This document shows, piece after piece, positions 12,255 to 24,300 of a stretch of 64,000 nt of DNA. Both the position numbers and the translations under genes were made by a program. Source of the DNA: Crotophaga sulcirostris (Eukaryota > Chordata > Aves > Cuculiformes > Crotophagidae). A model generated the notes under the pieces. It did not search any database. It was not told where the DNA came from and worked only from the letters and a program-made list of their open reading frames with translations. The number at the start of each line of letters is the position of its first letter. Within the stretch, counting starts at the first letter, position 1. The stretch spans positions 872,768-936,767 of the forward strand of contig VYZB01000295.1 of NCBI GenBank assembly GCA_013397455.1, written 5' to 3'.

Positions 12255-12350
12255 GACCGAGCCGGGCATTTCCGGTCCTCCGGGAGCTTCTTCCGCCCTT
12301 CTCCGGGCGCTTCCGGTGCCGGCGCGGGCCGGGGGGTCGAGGTTGCCAAG
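12255..12350. promoter_or_regulatory. Bidirectional CpG-rich promoter between IGHMBP2 and MRPL21
   Basis: Only 96 bases separate the divergent start codons at 12254 (minus) and 12351 (plus). The stretch is GC- and CpG-rich, lacks a TATA box, and carries ETS-type TTCCGG cores at 12270-12275 and 12311-12316 plus a CTTCCG at 12290-12295. A CCAAGATGGCGGC block (12346-12358), the classic YY1 site form, overlaps the MRPL21 start codon. ETS plus YY1 sites are common at promoters of mitochondrial and ribosomal housekeeping genes. Transcription starts and binding are inferred from motifs only. Confidence 0.75.
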
Positions 12351-15300
12351 ATGGCGGCGGCCATGGCGAGGCTGCGGGCGGGAGGTGAGGTGAGGGGCTG
12401 GGAGCGGGACTGGGAGCGGGAACTGAGACGGGGACTTGCACGGGGGCGGGGACTGGGACTGGGATGGGGATTGAGAGTGGACGGTATAGGACATGATGAG
12501 CACAGGGATGGGATGGGGATAAATCCAGTCGTAGTAAAACCAGTCGGAGCTCTTGCAGGCAGAACGCTGCCAGGGAGCTGCTGCCAGTCAGCCTGGCAGG
12601 GGTGTGACCTCGCCAGGGACCAGGAGCCCCGCAGCTGCTGCTGATTTGTGATCCTTTTTCCCTTCCTCCCTTTCAGCCTTGCTGCTTCCAGCTGCCGTTC
12701 GGCGCCGGAGTTCCCAGAGCTCGTCGCTGCAGCCAGGGTAACGCCACGCGGGTTCCTGCTTCGCTTTCTGCTCCTTGACCTTGCTTGGTGGGGCCGGGAG
12801 GGCTGCTGGGTTTCCCTCTGGGAAGGGAGCTCCTCCGACCCCTCCGTCGCTCTGCCAGGCACTTCCCAGTAGGTTTTGGCCCCTGTGCCTGCTCGGAGTC
12901 ACCTTTGGCAGGAAGGTGCTTCCGTTGATGTGTGAGATGAAGCAGCAGAGCCTGGAGACAGAGGAAAGGGCCGTGGTGCAGGCTCAGCCTGATGTAGACA
13001 GCAGAGAAGCCGCGCCAGCCAGGAAATTGCAGGCTGCTCAGCTTCAGTTCACGCTTATCTTTGTAGGTGCAGGCAGTCTGCTCCTCAGGTGAGGGTCATC
13101 TCCTGCCTGGAGGCTCTGGTATCCAATAAATATTGAACTTGTGCTGAAATATTCATAGAATCATGGAATGGTTTGGGTTGGACTTCAAAGCCCACTCACT
13201 TCCAAACCCCTGCTGTGAGCAGGGACACCTCCCACTGGATCAGGGGGCTCCAAGCCCCATCCAGTCTGGCCTTGAACACTTCCAGGGATGGCACAGCCAC
13301 CACTTCTCTGGGCAACCTGGGCCAGGGCCTCCCCACCCTCACAGGAAAACATTTCTCCCCAAGATCTCATCTCAATCTCCCCTCTTTCGGATGAAAACTG
13401 TTCCCTTTGTCCTGTCCCTGCACTCCTGGATCAAGAGCCCCTCCCCAGCTTTCATGGAGCCCCTTTCAGTACTGGGAGGCTGCTCTAAGCTCTCTCCACA
13501 ACCTTCTCTTCTCCAGGCTTCCGCTCATCCTATCCCTGCACTCTCTTCATAAAACAGGATTAACAGCCCAAGCAGTGCTGGACACCAGGCCAGGAAAACT
13601 CAGGCTTTGGCTGTTTCAGCACTTTAGGAGCTGTTGGTTTGTCTTTGTGTGGTTTCCTCTGCTGGGACCTTGGACAGAGCTGCAGGCTCTGCTTTAACCA
13701 GAAGAGGACACTGCAGAACCACAGAACTCATGTCGCCAGCAAGGTTTGCTACTTCCCTCTGGGCTGCTGAAAGTGTAGGGGTGGCCTCGTCTCACTTGCC
13801 CTGGGGTTGAGGGAGCACAGCTTGGACCTCTGCCTCTGCGAGACAGCGTCATTCCTGACCCTGCAACAGAACCACCGAGCTCGCGGTTCTGTTCTGGCTC
13901 GCAGGCACTTGGAGTCTCTATGGAATTACAGCCCTGTGAGAGGCATTGCTGGGCATTGCAGTGTAAACCGAGTGAGCGCAACTGCTGTGGTGTTGGTTTG
14001 CCTTCCTTCTCCAGCACCTGATGTGTTGCCCTGAAGATTTTACACAGTGGGCGCATCCTGTGTTATTGATGGAAGCACGGATTGCAGCGCATAGGGAATT
14101 CTGAACTTCCAGTTCATGATGGAGATGGCACCTCCTGAGCAGCTCCTTTCTCTTCAGATTCCAGAAACCAACACTGTTCTGGTCATCTCGCAGAGATCCA
14201 GCTGGAATATCTCTCCTCTTTAAATCCAAGACTGACTTTGTGGTATCATGGATTCCTGCTTGATAAGAAACTAAAATCTGATGGGGTTTGGTCCTGTGTC
14301 TCTGAGTGAAGGCATTTGGTCCCTCTCAGGATGATCCCCGAGTTCTGCCAGGTGGATTTGTGCCCCCTTTCCCTGCCTGCGGAAGTGTGTGCTGTGGTTC
14401 TGGTGACAGCCCTGCATGTACAAGGTACCATCCCTGCTTTTCCCTCTGGTTCTTTGGGAACAAATCCATGGGGTTTGTCACTAGGGGTGCCAACAGTGGC
14501 CTCTGTTCTCCCTGCTGTGCCTTCCTGTCCTGGAGATCTTGGAAAACAGCTCATTGTCAGCAAGAGCCTTTTGCATTTCTTCTGCTCAGGCCCCTGCTGG
14601 GGTTCCATGTGGTGTTTCAGGTTTGAATTAACAGCCCGGGGCACATTTGATTGGAGTTAATTGTTTGGCTCTGATGTTTTAGATGGGGTTGTTGTGATTT
14701 AGAGCTGTCAGAGGCAGCGTGTGCCTGCAGTAGCGCTGTACAGGGCTCGATACCGCCCAAAACCTGTTCAGTTTTGAGGCAGAGGATCCCTCAGTGACGA
14801 TCCTGAGAAAAGCAGGAAGCATCAACCATGGCAGCTCATGAGAATGTGGTGCTGACTGCTGCCTGAAATGCTCCTGGTGGTTTTCAGTCTCCTGTTGGGT
14901 ACCTGCGCTGCAGCCAGCTCGCCTCCAGGGCCCTGGTTTGCTCACTGAACCAAAGGTGCCATGTGCTGTGACAGCCAGGTACCAATTCGAGTCAGTGAGG
15001 GAGCAACATCGAAGTGTGGAAAGTAGAGCAGGTATCAGGTCATCATGGAATAGTTCAGATTGGAAAGGACCTCAAAGCCCAAACAGTTTCACCCCCTGCC
15101 ATGAGCAGGGACACCTCCCACTGGATCAGAGGGCTCCAAGCTCCATCGAGCCTGGCCTTGAACACCTCCAGGGATGGGGCAGCCAACACTACTCTGGGCA
15201 ACCTGGGCCAGGGCCTCCCCACCCTCACAGGAAAACATTTCTCTCTAAGACCTCATCTCAATCTCCCCTCTTTCAGCTGAAAACCATTTCCCCCTCGTCC

Positions 15301-18300
15301 TATCCCTGCAGTCCCTGACCAAGAGCCCCTCCCCAGCTTTCCTGGAGCTCCTTTCAGTACTGGGAAACTGCTCTAAAGTCTCCCCACAGCCTTGTCTTCT
15401 CCAGGCTGAACAACCCCAACTCTCTCAGCCTGTCTTCATACAGGAGGTGCTCTGGCCTTTGGATCATCTCCGTGGCCTCCTCTGGACTCACTCCAACAGC
15501 TGCATGTCCTTCTTGTGTTGATGAGGTAAAATGTCTTCTGCACAGAGTTTGTCATTCAAGTGCTGATGCACCATTCCAGAGCTGCTCCTGCGATTGCATT
15601 AGTGCTGAGAGATCCTAATGGGATGTGTCTGTGACGCTCCAGAGTCCCCAGGCTGGTCACTAGGGAGTCACTAGTCTTCAGGAACTGATGCAATGTCTTG
15701 GAATGGAGAGGCTCTCTTCTTAGAATGGAGAGTTTCTCATCTTGGCAGCACAGCTGTGGAGTGTTTGAGAGGAGGGATTGTTAAAGAAATTCTTGATCAC
15801 AAGAGTGGGGGGAGGATTTCAAGAAGAACAAAGGTTTAACGCCTCCCTGGAGATGTTCAAGGCCAGGTTGGATGAGGCTTGGAGCCCCCTGATCCAGTGG
15901 GAGGTGTCCTTGCCCATGGTAGGGGATGGAACTGGATGGGCTTTGAGGTCCCTTCCAACCCAAACCATTCTGTGATTCTATGATCATTTGCACCTTTTAG
16001 CAAAAACATCTCAGTGCTCAAAGTCACCGTGAGGAATGAAGCTTGTGCTTGGCTGGTTGAGTGTGGGATGGTGCCTGTTGTGCTTCTTCCATGGTCAGCC
16101 TGAGCCCGGGTAGGTGTAGATCGGACAGATCTGGTGAGAGGCCTCGGTTTGTGCCTCCCCAGCACGGTGCTGCCTGTGAACAGAGGTGGTGATGGCTCGG
16201 AAGGGGCTTTGGGCTCCATGTCTGCAATGGGAGACACTGAGTCGCGCCGGGGCGGGAGAAGCCATTGTTATTGCCATTCAGGGAATGCAGCTGAAGTGAC
16301 AGAAGAGGAGCAGCCTCCTCGCTCTCCTGTGAAGAACCCAGCTGTGATTTTAGGGCCCTCTCTATTGAACAGAGAGGAGCTTTGGAGAATAGAGGAGAAA
16401 TGGATGGCCGTGAGTCATTCCTGTACAGCACTCGGGGCTGGTTTCTGAGCACTCTTTAGTCCTCTTCCCATCAAAGCTGTGTTGCTTCCTCCTGGATGCT
16501 CCCCGCTATCCGGTACCTTCAGAGCTTTGTGCTGAGGTGGGGTGAGGAGTGTTAACGTGTTCAGCCTGTCGGGTGCGGTGGAGGAAGCCTCTACCCATAC
16601 CTGGAAAAGCTTAGCAAGAGCCTTTGCTTTAAATCCAGGAGTAAGCAAAGATTAAGGTAGGTCTGTTCCCGTTGGAGTTGGGATTTTATTATTTAGGATG
16701 GATGGGAGCAAAGCAAACCCCAACCACTGTGGCGCTTCCCCCTTTTTTTAAAGCTTCCTGCAATTCCTAGTGGGCTGAGGTGACGCTGGGTCTTGGGAGC
16801 AGCAACTATGTTTGGGAGAGCATTTCTAGGCTGGACTCATAAATGAGACTGAGTGGTTTTGGGTGGTTTTGAATATCTGGGCTGCAGATTCAGCACCTTG
16901 GCAACGTTTCTTGTCTGGCAGGCGTGCTTCTACCAGGACTCGGGAGGAAGGTTTGGGGACTTCACCATGTCCAAAACTGCTTTCCGCTCCATCTCCAGCT
17001 GCTTTTCCCTTCCTCTCTGTTCATGTTTTCCTTCTCTTGACAATATCCAGTTGCCACAAGTGATTCTTGCCTTATCATTCACAGACTCGTGGCCAAAACA
17101 TCTCTGAGTTCACCCCCATGGCCTGAAGTGAAACTTCCAGATCCGGTAGAAGAAGCAAAGCATCATGCAGGTAAAGGTCTCAAGTCTCCAAGTGAAGACT
17201 CGCACTCCAGTATCACCATTGGTGGCTTGATGGAGCATGAATGTCTTCAGTGATTAGAGCTATTTGTTGTTCTTTGCATTTCTGTCTCGTTTCTCACATG
17301 ACTTCATAGAATCATGGAATGGTTTGAGTGGGATTGGAAGGGACCTCAAAGCCCATCCAGTTCCAACCCCTGCCGTGGGCAGGGACACCTCCCACTGGAT
17401 CAGGGGGCTCCAAGCCCCATCCAACCTGGTCTTGAACACCTCCAGGGGTGGGGCAGCCACCATTTCTCTGGGAAACCTGGGTCAGGGCCTCCCCACCCTC
17501 ACAGGAAAACATTTTTCCCTAAGATGTCATCTCAGTTTCCCCCCTTTCAGCTGAAAACCGTTCTCCCTTGTCCTATCCCTGCCCTCTGTGATCAAGAGCC
17601 TCTCCTCAGCTTTCCTGTAGGCCCCAACTTGTGCTCCAGGTGCTGGTATTGGAGATTTGGGTAGAATATGAGGTTTCCTTAGTTAATGACAGCTTGTAAC
17701 CCTCTCAGAGGAACCTTACCTGATACGTTGTGTTGATCTAAAGCATAAAACAGGCCTTTTGGATGGGAGAAAACAGTTATTTTCCTTTTAATGGATAAAT
17801 GAGAAGGTGAAGCCAGCAGAAGCAGTTGGGTGGTGGGCAGGTTGGAGGGCTGGTGTGTTCTAGTGCATGAAACAGAGTGCTGGAGCCAGCAGAAGCAGCC
17901 TGGTGGTGGGCGCCGGACAGAGCTGCAGGGGTGGGACAGAAGGCAACGAGCAGCTGGGAAGTGACAGTGTTGGTGAATGCATTCTTGTCCCCACGCCTCC
18001 TCAGGGCTGTTGAATGCAGGTGGTGGTGGTCCTCAAAGGAGCACATGGACTGTACAGGGGTTACCTTCACGAGTCTGTGAGCAAAGTGCCTGCAGCTGAT
18101 GAGCAACTGTCCTCACCGCTTCTCCTCGCTAGAATGTCTCAGTCTCCCATGGACTCTCCTGCCAGGTGGGGTGGGAAAATCCATCACAGGGAAGGCATAT
18201 GTGTCTGGTCCTGTGGCTCAGGTGGGGCTGCTGTCATCCAGCTGAACATGAGCCAGCAGTGACCCAGGTGGGCAAGAAGGCCAGTGGCATCTTGGCCTGT

Positions 18301-21300
18301 ATCAGAAATAGTGTGGCCAGCAGGACCAGGGAAGGCAAGGCCACACCTCGAATACTGGGTTCACTTTGTGCCCCTCCTTCCAAGGAGGACATTGTGGGGC
18401 TGGAGGGCATCCAGAGGAGGGGAACGGAGCTGGGGAAGGGGCTGGAGAACAGGGGTTATGAGAGGCAGCTGAGGGACCTGGGGTTGTTTAGCCTGGAGAA
18501 AAAGAGGCTGAGGGGAGACCTGATCACTGTCTACAGCTCCTGGAAAGGAGGTTGTGGGGAGGTGGGTGCTGGTCTCTTCTCCCAAGCGAAGGTGATATGA
18601 GAAGAGGAAATAGCCTCAGGTTGTATCAGGGGAGGTTTAGATTGGATATCAGGAACAATTTCTTCACGGAAAGAGTTCTCAGGCCCTGGCAGAGGCTGCC
18701 CAATGAGGTCGTGGCGTCGCCATCCCTGGAGGGGTTTAAAAGCTGGGTCAATGAGATGTTCAGAGATCTTGTTTAGTGGTGGATAGGTATGGTTGGACTC
18801 AACCTCAAAGCTCTTTTCCAATCAAGCAATTCCATGATCCTGGTGGGGGGCGCCGGCTCTCGGGCAGGATGCTCCTCAGCACCAGACAGTAATGAGCCCC
18901 AGCGGGTGAGTCTTGCTCTGATGGTGGCAGTTAGCAGTGTGCGCTTCATGCAGGTAATGAGCCCCTATGTTTATTGCAAGTGGTCTCACTGTCTCGTTGC
19001 ATGAACCTCTGGGGCATGCATGAAAGGCTCCTGAGTTCTCTGCTTCACATGGCAGAGGAAGCACAGGAGAGGAGTTCTGCATGGAGAGCGGGAGAGGAGG
19101 AAGGCTGAGCTGTGTCGATGTTTTTCAGATAGACTGGAGTGTGTGGATAACTGTGAGTGGTGGGTTCTGGAGAGAACCTGCTGCACCAGGGCTCCTCGTC
19201 ATCCTGCTCATTATCTTCCTTCTGCTCCTGGCATCGCTCCGGTGACAGATGAGCCTTATGTCCCTGAGTGTGATTTGACCCAGCAGTGAACCACAAACCA
19301 CCCGGGTTGGTTTGCTGAAGCCCTGTGGTGAGCAGGTCCCATGTTCCCCTGCCTGATTCCTTTGGGATCCGTGGGGCTGCTGTGATTTCTGTCCCTTGTC
19401 ACCTCCTGCTGTTTATGAGCTGGCATTGTTATCTCCTGGCTGTGCTTATCCAGCGCAAACAACAGTGAGAGCCGTTGAATTCCGCTTTCTGTTTTCCTGC
19501 TGGCTGTGGAAGCAGCGTGGATATTTTAGGAAGGGTCTCTCCACAGGGTGCTGAGATACAAACCACTCTGACAATCAACTGGTAACGTCACTTCATGTTT
19601 CCTGTCGCTAGAGGTATCTGGTGGAGTTACTGGCAAGTTCAGAGCCCGGGGACAGTGAGGAAAATGTACCTTTTTGGGTTACAAAAAGATGAGAAGGTGC
19701 TGTGGGTGGAAAGTTGTTATTTGAGAGGGAAAAAGCCCTTGTTAGAGCATGGCTCTGTGTGGGTTTTGCTAAAAGAGAAGATTGTAGGGCAGTGTTTTGG
19801 GATTTTGGGTTGAAATGTTGACCACAGCAGTGCTGACACACCAAAGAGCAGCAGCCCAGAGCTGGGAGGAGTTGTTGTCGCCGTCGTCGTGTGGCTGCTG
19901 GTGTGACAGAGAGGAGGGGGTTCTGGTTTAGTCTGGAGAAGAGGAGGCTGAGGGGAGACCTCATCGCGCTCTCTCTACAGCTCCCAGAAAGGAGGTTGTG
20001 GGGAGGTGGGTGCTGGTCTCTTCTCCCAAGTAACAAGTGATAGGACAAGAGGAGATGGCCTCAAGTTGCACCAGGAGAGGTTCAGATTGGATATCAGGAA
20101 AAACTTCTTTACTGAAAGTGGGGAAGACCTGGCAGAGGCTGCCCAGGGCAGTGGTAGAGTCTCCATCCCTGGAGGAGTTAAAAAACCTTGTAGATGTGGC
20201 ACTGGGGCCATGGTTTAGTCTGCACAGTGGGGTTGGGCTGACAGTTGGACTGGATGAGCTTAGAGATCTTTTCCTACCTTAACAATTCGATGGTTTTTGT
20301 AGTGACCACTGAGAACTGAAGAAGAGCACCCAGTGGATTTTCTTTCTGGGGCAGCAACTCCAGCAATGCAGACGCTAAACTCTTCATCGTGGTGGGACCT
20401 GCAGCAGCCGCTGCCTTGCAGATCATTTCTGCTTCTACCTTTAACAGTTTGCATCTGTGGGGTTGAAACTTGGGCACTCGATGTTCCTGTAAGCAGTGGG
20501 TTTGATTGGATGGGCCGCTGAGTTCCTGTCTGTCCCGAGGGGATGTCGGTTTGTTTGCATTCCAAGTAAAAATGATTCAGCCACAATTGAGGACAATGAA
20601 GAGAATCTATTTTTCCAGTTACAGCAAAGTTACTCTTTTTCTGAGAGGGCGGAAAGCTGCTGTTTGGCAGCAGAGCAGCACTCATTGAGCAATAGCTTTT
20701 GATGTTCTCATAAGAATTGGTCTTGGCTTCACTGCTCGGGAATAGAGTGAGAGAAAGGTCTCTCCTGCCTTGGCTGCAGGTCCAGGTTCTCAGGCCAGGC
20801 TTTGTTAGTAAGCTGGAACCCTTTTTCTATGCAATTTGCCAATTCATCCTGATGTTCCTGCATGCCTCATGCAGTGTTCAGAGTCCTGGGCCTTTAGCAG
20901 GTTACTTAGAATCAGAGAATCATAGAATTGCTTGGTTGGAAAAGACTTGAGATCGTAAAGTCCAACCATATAACCAGGTCCCTGAGCGCCTCATCTACCC
21001 ATCTTTTAAAACCCTCCAGGGACAGGGACTCTACCACCTTTCTGGGCAGCCTCTGCCAGCGCCTGAGAACCCTTTCAGTGAAGAAGTTTTTCCTGGTATC
21101 CAATCTAAACCTCCCCTGGTGCAACTTGAGACCATTTCCTCTCATCCTATTTCCTGTCACTTGGGAGAAGAGACCAACGCCCACTTCACCACATCCTCCT
21201 TTCAGGGAACTGTAGACAGTGACAAGGTACCCCCTCAGCCTCCTCCAGGCTCCTCTAGTCCCTGATCCCTCTGCCATGTCTCACAAGGTTTGTTTTCCAG

Positions 21301-24300
21301 CCCCTTCCCCAGCTCCGTTCTCTTCTCTGGACATGCTCCAGCCCCTCAATGTCCTTCTTGGAGTGAGGGAACAAAACTGAACCTAGGATTCGAGGTGTGA
21401 CCTCACCAGTGCTGAGTCCAGTGCCACAATGCCTTCCCCGCTCCTGCTGGCCACACTGTTGCTCATCCAAGCCAGAATGCTGGTGGCCGCCTTGGCCACT
21501 TGAACCACTGCTGGCTCATGTTCACCCACTGTCAACCAACACCCCCAAGTCCAATCTTAATGACTCCATGATTCTATGAAACACAAACAGGTCCTTAAGT
21601 TCATGAAGGGAGGCTCACACCCTGTAGGAAACAGCGTTGCTGTTGATCCTTGCTTAAAGATTCCCAGGAGATAAGAGTTTGGGTGGGAGAGCTGTGAGGC
21701 TGCATTAGCTCTCACCAGCTCTTCGCAGCCCACCGGATTTCCCGCACCAACACCTTCCTTGCTCTTTGCCCACAGAGGTGGTCCAGAAGGTGAACGAGAT
21801 GATTGCAACCGGGCAATATGGCAGGCTCTTCGCCGTTGTCCACTTCGCCAGCAAGCAGTGGAAAATAACCAGTGAAGACCTGATAATGATGGACAACGTA
21901 CTGGAGGCAGAATGTGGAGACCGGATCCGGCTGGAGAAGGTGATGCAGTATGCTGTGTGTGGGGCCAGAGCAAATCACCTTGAGCGTTCCTGGAGGAAAA
22001 ACCCATAATGAGGCTTTAAAAACACATCCTGAGGAATTCCTGTTGGATCTCCCATTCTTATTCCAGATGTTTGCTTTCCCTTAGTTGTGTTCCAATTCTA
22101 GTTGCTCTCAGTGGTAACATTAACGTGATTTCTGCTGAACAAGGCTGGAATGAGCTGTGCCAGGCTCTGCCAGGAGACAAAGTGTTGTTGTTCCAACTTC
22201 ATCCAAAAAAAGAAACTGAAATTACAGTTGTTTCTAGAGACAGCAGCTCGAGGCTGTGTTTACCTCGATACTCCAACACCCAAAATACTTGCAGTGCTCC
22301 TGGTGGGACCATCACTGCTCCACGAGATCCTTATCAGGCTGGGTGGTGGGTGGAGGCAGGGGAACCTTGCCAAGATGCAATTCAATATCATTATCCGTAG
22401 CTTTGGTTAACCAGCAGGAACCTATAGAGACTCATTAATCCAAATCTTAAATGAAAGATAATGAAGTGGGATTATGTTGTCTTAATTCTGGGAATGCAGA
22501 GGTCCAGATAGGAATGGAGGAGGTGAAGAACTTGCCTACCCACTGTAACCCTTTGGGGATTTCACTGGCAAGTCTCTTGTCTGAAACCAAAGCTGGAACA
22601 TCTCGTGCCTGTTTCTGCGTTGCTTTTAACCATACAATGTGGAGAAGGAGATGGGCTATGAGGAGCACTGCCTCTTCTCACCACAGCCTCTCTCTTATCC
22701 TGCTGGGTCCGTGCTGGGCAGGGGGTTGAGATGTCCTGAAATGAAAGGGCTGGTCCCTGCAGTGGTGAATCCCCGCAATGTTCATGTCTTTATTGCCTAT
22801 CTCGAACTCACGGAGGAGAACGAGGAAGGTTTCTCTGCTGGGATTCAGAGCGACTGCTATAAAAACCCAGTGATTTTAGGAGGTGCCATTCGTTCAGATC
22901 CCACACAAGGCGTTTTGTTCTCCTTCCCTGATTGCTTTTTGTACCTTTTACAACCGCTGGCGAGCCAGAACAGGAAGGCTCAGTGTGTTCTGATAAGCAT
23001 GGAAGATACTTCTTGAAGGACATTTGAGTAGGATAAGCTCTTCTGGAATCGGTCTGATTAATGAATCTGTTTGTTGCATGTTCGCTGCCTTTCCCTTCCA
23101 CCCCACTCCAGTAACAGCATCGGGTTTGTGATGTGTAAAGACTTGTTTTTAAGCAGTTTGACTCTTTTATGGTGGATCTGGACATTTCTGCTGTGACAAT
23201 GAACCAGTGACACATGCCTGATTTATCTCCCATAGGTTTTGCTGGTTGGGGCTGATGACTTCACGCTCATTGGAAGGCCACTCCTGGGGTAAGATGTCTC
23301 TTACAGGAATCATCTTTAAGACAATTCTTGCACTTAATTGTAGCTTCAGTGCTTCTGCAGTCCCTGAACATGAAGAGAAACTGGGATTTATCATTGCTAG
23401 CTCTTTTCCCAGCCCCAGGTTTTTGAAGGAATCGCCAATAAAATGAGCTCACTATTCTCTGCCAGCTCTAATCATTGCCACAGTGCCAGGGCAGAGCAGC
23501 AGCACCCATAGAACCTGAGGGAACTGCAGGAAGATGTGCCATGGGAGGGCTCGGTCAGACAGTAGGAGAAGGTTCTTCCCCTAGAGGGTGATGGAGCACT
23601 GGAACAGCTCCTCAGGGAAGCAGTCACAGCCTGACAATATTCCAGAAGTGTTTCACCAATGCCCTCAGCCACACGGGGTGAATGTTGGGGTTGTCCTGTG
23701 CAGGGACAGGAGCTGGACTCGATGGTCCTTGTGGATCCCTTCCAACTCAGGACATTGAGTGATTCTATGAGTGTCTGGGGCCCCTGGTGGTGGTGTGGTT
23801 GCAGGCTGAGCCACACAGGTTGGTGTTGTCTTGAGCTGCAGCAGCTTTGGCAAGAGCATGGGCAGGTAAGGAGGAACTGGTACAGCTAAGAGTCGTTTCT
23901 TGGTGGCTCATAGGTTCAAGATAGAAATAACACGTGGTTTCAGGCTGGTTTCACCTCGGTGGGTTCTGTGGTACCAGGGGCTGTTGGTGTTGACGGTGCT
24001 TGCATGGTTGATGCCATCACTTCAGTTGAAGGGTGGTAACTGCCTTGGATTTCTTGTTAGACGGGATTTTGAGGGCAGGCAGGCTGGTATTCCACTGCCT
24101 TCTGCAGGGAGTGAGCTCGTCAGTTGGAATTATTGCCTGGGAGTTACGATCCTTTGGGGGCTGTAGGGTGTCTGGATCTTTTCCACTGCTTAATGACAGC
24201 GGCTTTCGGCCCAACTTGGATCCCTGAGATTGCAGAGTGGATTTTTCTTGTCTCCTGCAAAAGCCTGATGGATGTGCTTTGTCCTGCAGCCTTTTGCTGC

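Noticed and set aside
12113..12862. Minus-strand open frame of 249 codons across the promoter
   Set aside because: Arg/Pro/Ser-rich composition is an artefact of CpG-rich DNA; it runs through the bidirectional promoter and through MRPL21 exons 1 and 2 on the opposite strand.
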